NCBI RefSeq assembly: GCF_009498455.1
Contig: NZ_CP045644.1
Coordinates: 3,041,001-3,105,000, forward strand
Origin: Variovorax paradoxus
GTDB taxonomy: Bacteria; Pseudomonadota; Gammaproteobacteria; Burkholderiales; Burkholderiaceae_C
Length of the DNA: 64,000 nucleotides
Direction of reading: 5' to 3'
The notes under the pieces are model-generated. The model did no database searches. It was not told where the DNA came from and was given only the letters and a program-made list of their open reading frames with translations. Shown here piece by piece: positions 22,046-31,904 of the stretch; the stretch's first letter is position 1, and every line of letters starts with the position of its first letter. The position numbers and the translations under genes are program-made.

Positions 22046-22434
22046 TCTACGGCATCGGGACCGACATCTGCGACGTGCGCCGCATCGCGGCCACCTTCGA
22101 GCGCCAGGGCGAGCGCTTCGCCCGCAAGGTGTTGAGCGACGCCGAATTCGCCATCTGGCAGGCCCGCGCCGCACGCTGGCCCAAGCGCGGCCTGAGCTAC
22201 CTTGCCACGCGCTTTTCCGCCAAGGAAGCCTTCAGCAAGGCCATCGGCCTGGGCATGCGCATGCCGATGACCTGGCGCTCGTGCGAGATCGCCAACCTGC
22301 GCAGCGGCAAGCCGGTGATCGTGCTGCACGGTGAGCTGAAAGACTGGTTCGAGGCGCAGGGCCTGACGGCGCATGTGACCGTCACCGACGAAACCGAGTA
22401 CGCCGCCAGCTTCGTGGTGGTGGAAAAAGCCTGA
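22042..22434 (+). CDS. acpS: Holo-ACP synthase
   Basis: This 130-residue enzyme transfers the phosphopantetheine arm from CoA to AcpP. The conserved [12 protein letters not shown] start and the [12 protein letters not shown] motif are present, with the Asp and Glu that bind magnesium. Its start overlaps the pdxJ stop by 4 bases. Confidence 0.96.
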   Translation: MIYGIGTDICDVRRIAATFERQGERFARKVLSDAEFAIWQARAARWPKRGLSYLATRFSAKEAFSKAIGLGMRMPMTWRSCEIANLRSGKPVIVLHGELKDWFEAQGLTAHVTVTDETEYAASFVVVEKA

Positions 22435-22482
22435 ACGAATCTCCGGCGCCGTCGCGCCTTGCCGACTGATCGATCGACAGAC

Positions 22483-23580
22483 ATGACCGAACTGAACCAC
22501 GCGCCGCTCCTCATCGATGTGGCCGGCACCGAACTCACCGCCGCCGACCGCCGGCGTCTCGCGAACCCGCATGTGGGCGGCGTGATCCATTTCACCCGCA
22601 ACTGGCAGGACCGCGCGCAGATGACAGCGCTCAATGCCGAGATCAAGGCGATCCGGCCCGACCTGCTGATCTGCGTCGACCACGAAGGCGGCCGCGTGCA
22701 GCGCTTTCGCACCGACGGCTTCACGCGGCTGCCCTCGATGCGCAGCCTGGGCGAACTGTGGATGCGGGATGCGCTGCGCGCCACGCAGGTCGCCACCGGC
22801 GCAGGGCAGGTGCTGGCCGGCGAGCTGCGCGCCTGCGGTGTCGACTTCAGCTTCGCCCCCGTGCTCGACCTCGACTACGGCGGCAGCAGCGTGATCGGCG
22901 ACCGCAGCTTTCACCGCGACCCGCGCGTGGTCGCGCTGCTCGCCAAGAGCGTGATGCACGGCATGCTGCAGATGGGCATGCGCAATTGCGGCAAGCACTT
23001 TCCGGGGCATGGCTTCGTGCAGGCCGATTCGCACGTCGAGATTCCGGTCGACCCGCGCAGCCTGAAGGCCATCCTGGCCGACGACGCGCGACCCTACGAC
23101 TGGTTGGCCGGCACGCTCGCCGCTGTCATGCCCGCGCACGTGATCTACCCGAAGGTCGACAAGCGGCCGGCAGGCTTCTCCGAAAAATGGCTGAAGGACA
23201 TCCTGCGCCAGCGCTTCGCGTTCGATGGCGCCGTGTTCAGCGACGACCTGAGCATGGAAGCCGGCCGCTACATCGACGGCCAACTGCTGAGCTACACAGA
23301 CGCCGTGCTGGCGGCCCTCGCGGCGGGTTGCGACCTGGCGCTGCTGTGCAACCAGAGCATCGGTGAGGGCAAGCCGCTCGACGAGATGCTCGACGGCTTC
23401 ACCGCGGCGGCGGCCGACGGGCGCTGGCAGGGCGATGCGGCCAGCGAAGCGCGGCGCCGGTCGCTGTTGCCCGGCGATGAGGCGCTCGACTGGCAGGCGC
23501 TCACGGCCTCGACGCGCTATGTGCAGGCGCAACGCCTGCTGGCCGGCGCTCAGTCCCGGAAGGGCCGCACCGGCAGCTGA
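22483..23580 (+). CDS. nagZ: Beta-N-acetylhexosaminidase NagZ
   Basis: This 365-residue family 3 glycoside hydrolase removes GlcNAc from muropeptides during cell-wall recycling. DHEGGRVQRF, the KHFPGHG motif containing the catalytic His, and SDDLSMEA with the nucleophile Asp are all present. I start it at ATG 22483. Its 3' end overlaps the convergent glycosyltransferase gene by 31 bases, so the two coding ends share sequence. Confidence 0.95.
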   Translation: MTELNHAPLLIDVAGTELTAADRRRLANPHVGGVIHFTRNWQDRAQMTALNAEIKAIRPDLLICVDHEGGRVQRFRTDGFTRLPSMRSLGELWMRDALRATQVATGAGQVLAGELRACGVDFSFAPVLDLDYGGSSVIGDRSFHRDPRVVALLAKSVMHGMLQMGMRNCGKHFPGHGFVQADSHVEIPVDPRSLKAILADDARPYDWLAGTLAAVMPAHVIYPKVDKRPAGFSEKWLKDILRQRFAFDGAVFSDDLSMEAGRYIDGQLLSYTDAVLAALAAGCDLALLCNQSIGEGKPLDEMLDGFTAAAADGRWQGDAASEARRRSLLPGDEALDWQALTASTRYVQAQRLLAGAQSRKGRTGS

Positions 23581-25436
23581 TTCGCCGCGGGGCCGAGCAA
23601 CGCGGCCACCTCGGGCGTTTCGAACAGCGACTCCAGCCAGGGCTTGTCGGCCAGGCCGGCCTGGAAGAACACCTGCAGCAGCCGCAGCGCTTCGGTGCGC
23701 AGCGCGCGCGTCAGCATTTCAGCGTCGATCCGCGGTGCGTCGGCGGGCGCGGCACAGGCATGCGCCAGCGTGCGCAGCAGCTGTTCGGCAAAGTCGCGCT
23801 GCGGCGGCCAGAGGTGAGCGTAGAGCTGGGCGATCCGGTCGATGTCTTCCACGCGGCTGCGCGGCAGCAGGTGACGCAGCACCGCGCGCCGCGCGCGCAT
23901 GGCGAGCGAGGCGGCATGCGCGGGATCGGCCGGCGGCGCGATCGGCGCGAGGCGGTGCAGCACCTCTGGAATGACCGCGAAGCGCGCGCCGGCCACGATG
24001 CAGCGGCAGAGCATCTGCAGGTCGTCGTGGATCGCGAACTCGGGGCCGTGGCGCACGCCGGTGCGCTCCAGGAAGCGGCGGCGGACCAGGCAGGCCGACA
24101 GCCGCAGCGGCTCGGGGCCCAAGGCTTCGGCCACGATTTCATCGTGGCGCTGGGCGTACTTCAGCGGCCCTGCGGGTGTTTCGCTCCAGCAGCCGACGAT
24201 GTCCAGGTCCGGGCAGGCGGCAAGCAGCGCGGCTTGCCGCTGCAGGCGGCCGGGCATGGCGCGGTCGCCTGCAGCGGCGAAGACGACGTGCTCGCCGGTG
24301 GCCTGTGCAAGCGCAAGGTTGCGCAGGGTGGCGCGGTCGCAGGGCACGGGCAGTGCGATCCACCGCAGGTCCGGGACGATGGCGCGCGCCTCGCTTTCGG
24401 CTGCGGCAGGAAGGCCTGTCGCCACCACGACCAGCTCCAGCGCCACGTCGGCCTGCGCCGTCCAGTCGCGCAGGTCCTGCAGCCAATCGTCGCGGGTGCC
24501 GTCGGGCGTCAGGCAGACCGTCACGCGCGGCATGACGACGGGCGGCACGCGGTCGGGCTGCTGCGCGCGCCAGGCGAAGTAACGTTCCAGCGCGGGGCCG
24601 ATGTCCGGCGGCGCGAAAGCCCGCTGGAGCGTGTCGAGCCCGTCGCGTTCAAGCTGGGCGCGGCGCGGCGCATCGGCGACCAAAGCCACCACGGTGTCGA
24701 CCAACTGGTCGTAGGGCACGCCCACCACCGCGTCGCGAAAGGCCGGGTCGACCTCGCTGTCGGGGTAAAGCTCACAGACGACGGCCTTGCGATGGCGCAG
24801 CAGGATCGACAGCCGCGGGGCCTCGACCACGCGCGACTCTTCCCAGTTGTGCAGGTTCAGCATGACCTTGGCGCGGCGGATGCGGTCTTCGCGCTCGGCC
24901 TGCGTCCAAGACCTCCCACGCGTCACTTCGACGCGCAGGCCGCGCGCCATCAGCGCCTCGAGAATGTCGATCCGTCGCCGCGTGAGCGAGCCGAAGAAGC
25001 AGACATCGATGTCGCGCGCCTCCTCGGGCAGGACTTCCGGCAAGGGCAGGATGCGCGCCGCATCAGGCTCCCATCCGAGCGGCACGTAGTCCGCGTTCTG
25101 GTAGCCGAGTTCGCGGTGGCGCTGGAAGTTGGTCTTGCTGTACTCCCACAGGTAACAGCGCGGGATCAGGTCGCGGTAGTTGGCGTTCCAGGCATGCGTG
25201 CCTTCGACCATCGGCTCGTAGTTGACGACGATGCAGTTCGGATGAAGCGACGCGACGCTCTCCCAGGGAACGTCCCAGAAGAAGAACAGGATGTTGATCG
25301 CACTCGCATCGATCGTGGCCGGTGTGTAGGTCGTCGGGTAACCCAGCCGTTCGGCCGCCAGCCGGTAGGTCTGCACGATGTCGCCGCAGACCGCGTCTTC
25401 GGACAGTGAGGTGAAGTGCAGCCGTGGCAGGGTCAT
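23550..25436 (-). CDS. Two-domain glycosyltransferase (CgeB-like plus GT-A)
   Basis: This 628-residue protein joins two glycosyltransferase-like parts. Residues 1 to about 300 resemble CgeB-type GT-B proteins, with FFFWDVPWESV, VNYEPMVEGTH and a late MLNLHNWEESRVVEAPRLS that resembles a nucleotide-sugar site. Residues about 303-540 resemble a GT-A fold (TVCLTPDGT..., LRNLALAQATGEHVVFAAAGDR), where the usual DxD is replaced by AAGD, so catalytic activity of this half is uncertain. It is the last gene of an operon with an Hsp70-like and a YgjP-like gene. Substrate unknown; probably surface glycan or protein glycosylation. Confidence 0.8.
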   Translation of the reverse strand: MTLPRLHFTSLSEDAVCGDIVQTYRLAAERLGYPTTYTPATIDASAINILFFFWDVPWESVASLHPNCIVVNYEPMVEGTHAWNANYRDLIPRCYLWEYSKTNFQRHRELGYQNADYVPLGWEPDAARILPLPEVLPEEARDIDVCFFGSLTRRRIDILEALMARGLRVEVTRGRSWTQAEREDRIRRAKVMLNLHNWEESRVVEAPRLSILLRHRKAVVCELYPDSEVDPAFRDAVVGVPYDQLVDTVVALVADAPRRAQLERDGLDTLQRAFAPPDIGPALERYFAWRAQQPDRVPPVVMPRVTVCLTPDGTRDDWLQDLRDWTAQADVALELVVVATGLPAAAESEARAIVPDLRWIALPVPCDRATLRNLALAQATGEHVVFAAAGDRAMPGRLQRQAALLAACPDLDIVGCWSETPAGPLKYAQRHDEIVAEALGPEPLRLSACLVRRRFLERTGVRHGPEFAIHDDLQMLCRCIVAGARFAVIPEVLHRLAPIAPPADPAHAASLAMRARRAVLRHLLPRSRVEDIDRIAQLYAHLWPPQRDFAEQLLRTLAHACAAPADAPRIDAEMLTRALRTEALRLLQVFFQAGLADKPWLESLFETPEVAALLGPAANQLPVRPFRD

Positions 25437-25460
25437 GGGCGACGACTGTAGCGGGTCGGG

Positions 25461-25988
25461 TCAGTCCGAGCCTGGTGTGCCCACCGCAGAAGGCCACAGC
25501 GGCGCGCCGCCCGCTTCCAGGTGCGTCAGATACAGCCGCAGCTCGAACTCGAAGCGGTGGTACTCGGGCTCCATGTGCGTGCACAGCGCGTAGAAGGGCT
25601 TGTCGTGGTTCTTCTCGCGGCTGTGCGCCAGCTCGTGCACGACGATCATGCGCAGCCATTCGAGCGGCACGGTCTTGAACAGGCTGGCTACGCGGATCTC
25701 GCGCTTGGTCTTGAGCTTGCTGCCCTGCACGCGCGCAATGGTGGTGTGGGTGCCCAGCGCATGGCGCACCACGTGCAGCTTGTTGTCGAACACCGCCTTG
25801 GCCAGCGGCTCGGCCTTGCGCATGTACTCGCCCTTGAGCTCGCAGGCGTAGTCGTACAGCGCGCGGTCGGTGCGGATGTCGTGCAGGCCGGCATAGCGTC
25901 CGCGCAGCAGGGCGCCGAGCTTGTCGGCGGCCATCAGCTCGCTCACCTGCGCCAGCAGCGCGGGCGGGTACGCGGACAGGTACTTCAT
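25461..25988 (-). CDS. YgjP-like metallopeptidase
   Basis: This 175-residue protein belongs to the YgjP/SprT-like zinc metallopeptidase group (DUF45). The zinc-binding HELAH motif is at residues 118-122 and a further His is at 128 (KNHDKPF), with a C-terminal helix containing HRFEFELRLYL. Its cellular target is unknown. It lies 7 bases after an Hsp70-like gene and 24 bases before a glycosyltransferase gene, all on the minus strand. Confidence 0.85.
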   Translation of the reverse strand: MKYLSAYPPALLAQVSELMAADKLGALLRGRYAGLHDIRTDRALYDYACELKGEYMRKAEPLAKAVFDNKLHVVRHALGTHTTIARVQGSKLKTKREIRVASLFKTVPLEWLRMIVVHELAHSREKNHDKPFYALCTHMEPEYHRFEFELRLYLTHLEAGGAPLWPSAVGTPGSD

Positions 25989-25995
25989 CTGTGGC

Positions 25996-27261
25996 TTATC
26001 CCGCCGTGCGCGCCGAATAGGCGAGTCCGGCCGCGACGCCGCCGAGCAGGTCGCCCTCGATGAGCGGCACGCCCGCGAAGCTCGCGCGCAGTGCGCGCTG
26101 GAATGGGCGCAGGGCCGACGAGCCGCCGGTGAGGTAGATGGCGTCCAGGTCGCCGCTGCGCAAGCCGGCGCGCTTCACGCAGGCGTGGGCGCAGGCCACC
26201 ACGTTCTCGAGCGGCGCCGCGAGCTGCTGCGCCATGTCGGCCGGCGTCAGCGCGGAAACGAGCCCGGGTTCGATGCACGACAGGTCGATCTGCACCTCGG
26301 CGTCGCTGACCGAGCCATTGATCTTGGCCTGTTCGACCTCGCTGGCGATGCGGTGGCCGTGGCGCTCTTCGAGCACCGTCATCAGGCGGTCGTGCAGCTG
26401 CCGGTCGCTGTAGCTGGTGCGCAGCTCGCGTGCTTGGCGCACGGCCTTCGGGGCATAGAGCCAGTTGATCAGGTGCCAGGACGACAGCTCGAAGAACACC
26501 TTGCTGGGCACCTCGCGCCCGCTCGGGCCGAGATGGCGCAGCCCGAGCATCGGCATCACGCGCTCCAGGTTCAGGCGCTGGTCGAAGTCGGTGCCGCCGA
26601 TGTGCACGCCGCTGGTGGCCAGCACGTCGTCGGCGCGGTCGGCGCGCGCCATGCGCTCCGGACCCAGGCGCACCACGGTGAAGTCGGAGGTGCCGCCGCC
26701 GATGTCGACGATGAGGATCAGCGACTCGCGCGTGACGCGCTGCTCGTAGTCGAAGGCAGCGGCAATGGGTTCGTACTGGAACGAAACGTCGCGCAGGCCA
26801 GCCGCGCGCGCGGCGTGGCGCATGCTTTCTTCTGCGCGCTGGTCGCGCTTGGCGTCGTCGTCGACGAAGTGCACCGGGCGGCCGATGACCACGCGCTCGG
26901 GGCGCGTGCCCAGCTCGCGTTCGGCGCGCGACACCAGCTCGTGCAGGAAGCGCGCAATGATGTCCTCGAAGCTGACCAGCCCGTCATAGACGGCGGTCTT
27001 CTCCTGCATCAGCGGGCTGCCGAGCAGGCTCTTGAGCGAGCGCATGAGTCGGCCTTCCACGCCGGACAGGTACAACGCGATGGCGTCGCGGCCGAAGTGC
27101 GTGCTGCGGTCCTCGGCATTGAAGAAGAGGGCGGTCGGCAGGGTGGTGGCGCTGCCTTCGATGGGCAGCAGGCGCGCGGCATCGCCGGGGGAGGCGTAGG
27201 AGACCGCGGAATTCGACGTGCCGAAATCGATGCCGATGGCCGGGGTGCGTAGGGGATTCAT
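25996..27261 (-). CDS. Hsp70-family protein, YegD-like
   Basis: This 421-residue protein contains only the Hsp70 ATPase part. Phosphate loops IGIDFGTSNSAV and VDIGGGTSDFTVV and the adenosine motif YLTGGSSALRP are present. The peptide-binding domain of DnaK is absent, which matches YegD-type proteins. It heads a minus-strand operon with the YgjP-like peptidase and the two-domain glycosyltransferase. Function is unknown beyond a probable ATP-dependent chaperone role. Confidence 0.87.
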   Translation of the reverse strand: MNPLRTPAIGIDFGTSNSAVSYASPGDAARLLPIEGSATTLPTALFFNAEDRSTHFGRDAIALYLSGVEGRLMRSLKSLLGSPLMQEKTAVYDGLVSFEDIIARFLHELVSRAERELGTRPERVVIGRPVHFVDDDAKRDQRAEESMRHAARAAGLRDVSFQYEPIAAAFDYEQRVTRESLILIVDIGGGTSDFTVVRLGPERMARADRADDVLATSGVHIGGTDFDQRLNLERVMPMLGLRHLGPSGREVPSKVFFELSSWHLINWLYAPKAVRQARELRTSYSDRQLHDRLMTVLEERHGHRIASEVEQAKINGSVSDAEVQIDLSCIEPGLVSALTPADMAQQLAAPLENVVACAHACVKRAGLRSGDLDAIYLTGGSSALRPFQRALRASFAGVPLIEGDLLGGVAAGLAYSARTAG

Positions 27262-27355
27262 TCAAGCAGGAAATCGGAGGGCCCAAGAGTGTAGAGGGTC
27301 GGCCGGAGCGCGCGATAGACTGCGGCCCAATGACCACCCCACCCGGAAGCCGTCG

Positions 27356-28690
27356 ATGCCGTTGTGCCTGACATTCTTCGACCGGTTCGACGAGCCGGTG
27401 CTGCGCAACCACAGTCACTACTGCCGCCGTTTCGGCTACCCCCATGCCTGGGTGGAGAGTGACCGCGCCGGGCACTCCGCGCTGCGCGATTGCGCGAAAT
27501 ATGCCGAGATGCTGCGCCGCCTGCGGGCGCTCGACGAGGGCGACTGGCTGCTCTTTCTCGACGGCGATTCGGTGGTGTTCCACCCCGTGGCCGTCGAGCT
27601 GCTGATGGAAGGCCGCGACCTGCTCGTGGTGGACGGGCCCAAGGGCCTGCCGCTGTGCAACTTGATGATCTTGCGCAACACGGCGGCCAACCGCGCGCTG
27701 CTGCATGCGTTCATCCGGGCGGCGAGCCAGGTCGTGGCGCGCGTCACGCCCCGCCTCGACGCGGCCGAGCTGCTGCGGCCGGCCGGCTTGCTGCCCTGCA
27801 ACGGGCCCATCGGCGACTGCTACGTGAACGTCTCATGGCGCATCGCGAGCTGGTTCACCGCCCGCATCTTCGTGGTGCACCTGGCGGCCCTGCCGGAGCT
27901 GGATGCCGAGGGCCGCGTGCTGGAAGAGCTGCTGCACGACGCGAACCTGCAGCGCCTGATGGTGCGCCGGGTGAACGCGGCGCTGATCGACGGCGAGCCC
28001 GTGCTGCCGCCGCCGGCCTACCCGGCGATCTCGGAGGACGCGTATTCGTGCCTCAACCCGCACGCGCCCATCGCCTTCGTCACGCTCTACACGCACCACA
28101 TCAACGACTACGCGCGCGTGTCCGAGCACAACGTGCGGCGCTACTGCGAGCGGCACGGCCATGGGTATCACGTCTACCGCGCCATCCCGGACGAACTCGA
28201 TCCGTCGATCAGCGGCGCCTGGGTGAAGAGCTGGCTCGTGAAGCGGCACCTCGCGCAGCACCAATGGGTGGTGTGGGTCGATGCCGACACGCTGTTCGTC
28301 AACCAGGCGAAGCGCATCGAACCGCTGCTCGAAGGCCGCGACCTGCTGTTCGCCAAGGACATCGGCGCGTGGGATGTGAACTCGGGCGTGATGGGCTTCC
28401 GCCACACCGAGCGCAACCTCGCGCTGCTCACGCAGCTGTGGGAGCGCATCACCGGCGTCGACGACAAGTCGACCGTGTACGCCAGCCAGGGCGACCAGTA
28501 CTACACGAACGTGGTGCTGGCCGAGCACGGCCTGATCGGCGATGCGGTCGTGACGGACCTTCTGAGCATCAACACGCCGCCGCACCTGGCGGGCGACGAC
28601 AGCCTGCTGGTGCATTTCGTGGGGCTCGGGGAGCCCTACCGGTCGGTGTACATGGCGGACGTCGACGCGCGGTCGAAGCGCCTGGGCTGA
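27356..28690 (+). CDS. Tandem-domain glycosyltransferase (GT-A type)
   Basis: This 444-residue protein appears to hold two similar GT-A modules. The first has D69-G-D71 in LLFLDGDSVVF followed by ELLMEGRDLLVVDG. The second has D309-A-D311 in VVWVDADTLFV followed by PLLEGRDLLFAKD. The second half resembles the galactosyl/mannosyltransferase GMA12/MNN10 family, including a NSGVMGFRHTERN segment. Each DxD would bind a metal-nucleotide sugar. The ATG at 27356 was chosen because upstream codons overlap the divergent Hsp70 gene. Acceptor unknown. Confidence 0.8.
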   Translation: MPLCLTFFDRFDEPVLRNHSHYCRRFGYPHAWVESDRAGHSALRDCAKYAEMLRRLRALDEGDWLLFLDGDSVVFHPVAVELLMEGRDLLVVDGPKGLPLCNLMILRNTAANRALLHAFIRAASQVVARVTPRLDAAELLRPAGLLPCNGPIGDCYVNVSWRIASWFTARIFVVHLAALPELDAEGRVLEELLHDANLQRLMVRRVNAALIDGEPVLPPPAYPAISEDAYSCLNPHAPIAFVTLYTHHINDYARVSEHNVRRYCERHGHGYHVYRAIPDELDPSISGAWVKSWLVKRHLAQHQWVVWVDADTLFVNQAKRIEPLLEGRDLLFAKDIGAWDVNSGVMGFRHTERNLALLTQLWERITGVDDKSTVYASQGDQYYTNVVLAEHGLIGDAVVTDLLSINTPPHLAGDDSLLVHFVGLGEPYRSVYMADVDARSKRLG

Positions 28691-28711
28691 GGGGGCGGCG
28701 CGCGCTGCGCG

Positions 28712-29506
28712 TCAGCCGCCGAAGGTGTAGGTTGTCGGGTAGCTGTTCGACCCCATCTCGCGCTCGTGGTCGTCGCGAAAATCGCCGTGGTGCGGGCTGA
28801 GCAGGTAAAGGTTGCGGTCGGCGCACAGCCGCGCCAGGTCGTCGGCCGATGCCACCTGCAGGGAGAGCCCGCCCAGCGTCAGCACCAGCGGGAAGGGCTC
28901 GGCCTGGTGGCGCTCGTAGATGCCGCGGCCTTCGCCGAGGTAGTCGAGCCGGTGGTCGATCACGCGAAACCCGGTTTGATAGAACATCTTGCGGGCGTCG
29001 AAGTCCGTGAAAAAGCGCAGGTGCGTGAAGTCGAGCAGGCCCCAGTGGGTGTAGCGCCAATGCCCGCGCATGGCGTCGTACAGCATCGGCAGGTTGGACG
29101 CATTCGGCAGGCTGACCAGAATCTGTGCATCCGGCGCGACGATGCGCTTCAGGCCGCTGAGCAGTTGCCACGGATTGACGAGGTGCTCGAGCACGTCGAA
29201 CAGGCACACGAGATCGAAGGGGCGGGTGAGCCCCTGCGCGGCGAAGTCGACGGTTTCCACGTCCTGCTCGACGACCTTGTCGAAATGCGCGCGTGCGAGC
29301 TGTGCCGCTGCGGCGTTGAACTCGCAGCCCCAGAGTTCGCAGCCGGGGTGGCGTTGGCGCAGCGCGTGACCAACGCCCCCGGAGCCGCAACCGATGTCAA
29401 GGGCGACCGCGGGCGGACGCTGGACCATGTCCAGGCATTCGGGCCTGGGGCTGAAGGGGTAGACGTACTCTTTCTTGTCGCGGTCTTGCCAGAGAAAGTC
29501 GGTCAC
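28712..29506 (-). CDS. Class I SAM-dependent methyltransferase
   Basis: This 264-residue protein has the class I fold: motif I ALDIGCGSGGVGHAL near residues 35-49, and CLFDVLEHLVNPWQLL, the pattern of Methyltransf_23-type enzymes that often modify glycans or lipids. It lies 19 bases after lysS on the same strand and is convergent with the tandem glycosyltransferase gene. Function by family only. Confidence 0.82.
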   Translation of the reverse strand: MTDFLWQDRDKKEYVYPFSPRPECLDMVQRPPAVALDIGCGSGGVGHALRQRHPGCELWGCEFNAAAAQLARAHFDKVVEQDVETVDFAAQGLTRPFDLVCLFDVLEHLVNPWQLLSGLKRIVAPDAQILVSLPNASNLPMLYDAMRGHWRYTHWGLLDFTHLRFFTDFDARKMFYQTGFRVIDHRLDYLGEGRGIYERHQAEPFPLVLTLGGLSLQVASADDLARLCADRNLYLLSPHHGDFRDDHEREMGSNSYPTTYTFGG

Positions 29507-29525
29507 AGCGTCCCCGTGTGGTGGG

Positions 29526-31088
29526 TCAGAGTTCGCGGCGCAGCGCCGGGAAAAGAATCACGTCGCGAATGCTCGGCGAATCGGTCAGCAGCATCATGAG
29601 GCGGTCGATGCCGATGCCGCAGCCGCCGGTGGGCGGCATGCCGTATTCGAGCGCGCGCACGAAGTCGTGGTCGTAGAACATGGCTTCGTCGTCGCCGCTG
29701 TCCTTGGCAGCCACCTGCGCGTTGAAGCGCGCGGCCTGGTCTTCGGCGTCGTTCAGCTCGCTGAAGCCGTTGCCGAATTCGCGGCCTGTGATGTAGAGCT
29801 CGAAGCGCTCGGTGACCTCGGGGCGATCGTCGTTGGCGCGCGCCAGCGGCGAGATCTCGGTCGGGTGCTCCATGATGAAGGTCGGCTGCCAGAGCTTCTC
29901 TTCCACGGTCTCTTCGAAGTACATCACCTGCAGGCTGGCCAGGCTGCGCTGCGAGAGCTTGTCTTTTTCTTCGCTCAGGCCGAGCTTGCGCAGGGCGTTG
30001 ATGAGCCAGGTGGTGTCATCGACCCCGTCACCTGCCTCGGTGTGTTTCAGGATCGCTTCGCGGATCGTCAGGCGCTCGAAGGGCTGGGTCAGGTCGACCG
30101 GCTTGCCGCCGTAGGTGAGCTGCTGCGTGCCCACAGCCTTGTCGGCGATGGTGCGGATCAGCGTCTCGGTGAAGTCCATCAGGTCGCGGTAGTTCCAGTA
30201 GGCCGCGTAGAACTCCATCATCGTGAACTCGGGGTTGTGCCGCACCGAGATGCCTTCGTTGCGGTAGCTCCGGTTGATCTCGAACACGCGCTCGAAGCCG
30301 CCGACGATCAGGCGCTTGAGGTACAGCTCGGGCGCAATGCGCAGGAACATTTCCTGGTCGAGCGCGTTGTGGTGCGTCTTGAAGGGCTTGGCGTTGGCGC
30401 CGCCCGGAATCGGGTGCAGCATGGGCGTCTCGACCTCGAGGAAGTCGTGCGACACCATGAACTCGCGCAGCGCGCTCACGGCCTTGCTGCGCGCGGTGAA
30501 GCGCACGCGGGCCGACTCGTCGGTGATCAGGTCGACATAGCGCTGGCGGTACTTCTGCTCCTGGTCGGCCATGCCGTGGAACTTGTCGGGCAGCGGGCGC
30601 AGGCTCTTGGTGAGCAGGCGCAGGCGGGTCACCTTGACCGACAGCTCGCCGGTCTTGGTCTTCATCAGCGTGCCTTCGGCGCCGAGGATGTCGCCGAGGT
30701 CCCAGCGCTTGAAGTCGGCGTACGCCTCTTCGCCGATGGCGTCGCGCGTCACGTACAGCTGGATGCGGCCGGTGGCGTCCTGCACGGTCGCGAAGCTGGC
30801 CTTGCCCATCACGCGCTTGAGCATCATGCGGCCGGCCACGCTCACGGAAACGGCCTGCGCTTCGAGCGCTTCGGCCTCGGTGCCGTCGTGCTGCGCGACC
30901 AGCGCCGCAGCGCGGTGGCCGGGTTTGAAGTCGTTCGGGAACGCAACCCCCTTGCCTTCGGACTGCGCCGTGCGCAGCAGCTTGAGCTTTTCGCGGCGTT
31001 CGACGATGAGCTGGTTGTCGTCGACGGCGGGCGCCGAGGAAGGAACTGCAGCGGGCGCGGGAATGGGGGGGGTCAGGTGATCGGACAT
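29526..31088 (-). CDS. lysS: Lysyl-tRNA synthetase (class II)
   Basis: This 520-residue class II synthetase charges tRNA-Lys. It has an OB-fold anticodon domain (about residues 60-170), motif 2 in [20 protein letters not shown] and motif 3 in [13 protein letters not shown] near the end. The Ala/Pro-rich first 25 residues are not conserved. The ATG at 31088 (MSDHLTPP) is chosen over the longer frame from 31190. Confidence 0.96.
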   Translation of the reverse strand: MSDHLTPPIPAPAAVPSSAPAVDDNQLIVERREKLKLLRTAQSEGKGVAFPNDFKPGHRAAALVAQHDGTEAEALEAQAVSVSVAGRMMLKRVMGKASFATVQDATGRIQLYVTRDAIGEEAYADFKRWDLGDILGAEGTLMKTKTGELSVKVTRLRLLTKSLRPLPDKFHGMADQEQKYRQRYVDLITDESARVRFTARSKAVSALREFMVSHDFLEVETPMLHPIPGGANAKPFKTHHNALDQEMFLRIAPELYLKRLIVGGFERVFEINRSYRNEGISVRHNPEFTMMEFYAAYWNYRDLMDFTETLIRTIADKAVGTQQLTYGGKPVDLTQPFERLTIREAILKHTEAGDGVDDTTWLINALRKLGLSEEKDKLSQRSLASLQVMYFEETVEEKLWQPTFIMEHPTEISPLARANDDRPEVTERFELYITGREFGNGFSELNDAEDQAARFNAQVAAKDSGDDEAMFYDHDFVRALEYGMPPTGGCGIGIDRLMMLLTDSPSIRDVILFPALRREL

Positions 31089-31210
31089 GAGGAGCGGATG
31101 AGGCGCAACCGGAGCGTGCGCGGCCCGGCATTTTAGCCGATCGGTCTTGAACGAAACCGCCTGCGAGCGCCCGTCAATTCTGCGCAGCACGCTATGAAAA
31201 AAGAAGCAAA

Positions 31211-31855
31211 CTATTCAGTGATACCGGTGCGCGCCAGCAGGTCGCTGACCAGTTCGAGGCGCATCAGCGGGCTGTCGAGCTCCATCAGGCGCTGCTTCAG
31301 CGCGACCTGCATCGGCACCAGTTCGCACCAGCGGTTCGCCACCCAGCCGCAATCGTCGAAGCGGTAGGGCGCGCGGATCGGCAGGCGCACCGTGTCGCCT
31401 TGGGCGTGGCGGCGCGCTTCGAGGGTGTCGACGAGGCGGCGCAGCGCGGTGGCGGTATGGCGCAGGTCGTCGGGAATATCGAGCGCGAGGTCGTCGGCGA
31501 CGGCTTCGACCTCGGCGATCCAGAGGCCGTTCTTCTGCAGCGCGCTGTGGCGCACGCGAAAGCGCGTCGTGCCGACGCATTCGATCTGCAACAGGCCGCT
31601 TTGCGGGGCGTCGAACGCGTGGATGTCGGCGAGCGTGCCGACGGCGGCAAAGCTTTCGGCTTCGGCACCGGCCTTGCGGACCTCGGTGCCGCTCGTCAGG
31701 CTGACCACGCCGAAGGGGACACCGGCCTTGCGGCACTTGCCGATCATGTCGAGGTAGCGGACCTCGAAGATGCGCAAGGGCAGCAGTCCGCCGGGGAAGA
31801 GCACCGTACCGAGCGGGAACAATGGCAGTGAATGCAGAAGGGGTTGTGTCGTCAT
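31211..31855 (-). CDS. Lon N-terminal (substrate-binding) domain protein
   Basis: This 214-residue protein has only the LON substrate-binding domain and no ATPase or protease part. [25 protein letters not shown] is split by a conserved FPxG turn, and GVVSLTSG follows. I start at ATG 31855 because it has an AAGG about 7 bases upstream; the longer frame begins at 31906. The role is unknown; such proteins are widespread next to lysS in this order. It is divergent from yggT with a 49-base gap. Confidence 0.87.
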   Translation of the reverse strand: MTTQPLLHSLPLFPLGTVLFPGGLLPLRIFEVRYLDMIGKCRKAGVPFGVVSLTSGTEVRKAGAEAESFAAVGTLADIHAFDAPQSGLLQIECVGTTRFRVRHSALQKNGLWIAEVEAVADDLALDIPDDLRHTATALRRLVDTLEARRHAQGDTVRLPIRAPYRFDDCGWVANRWCELVPMQVALKQRLMELDSPLMRLELVSDLLARTGITE

Positions 31856-31904
31856 CGAAGAACCTTGCGTGGCTATCATCGCATTCCGCTCACGGCTGCG
31901 TTCC

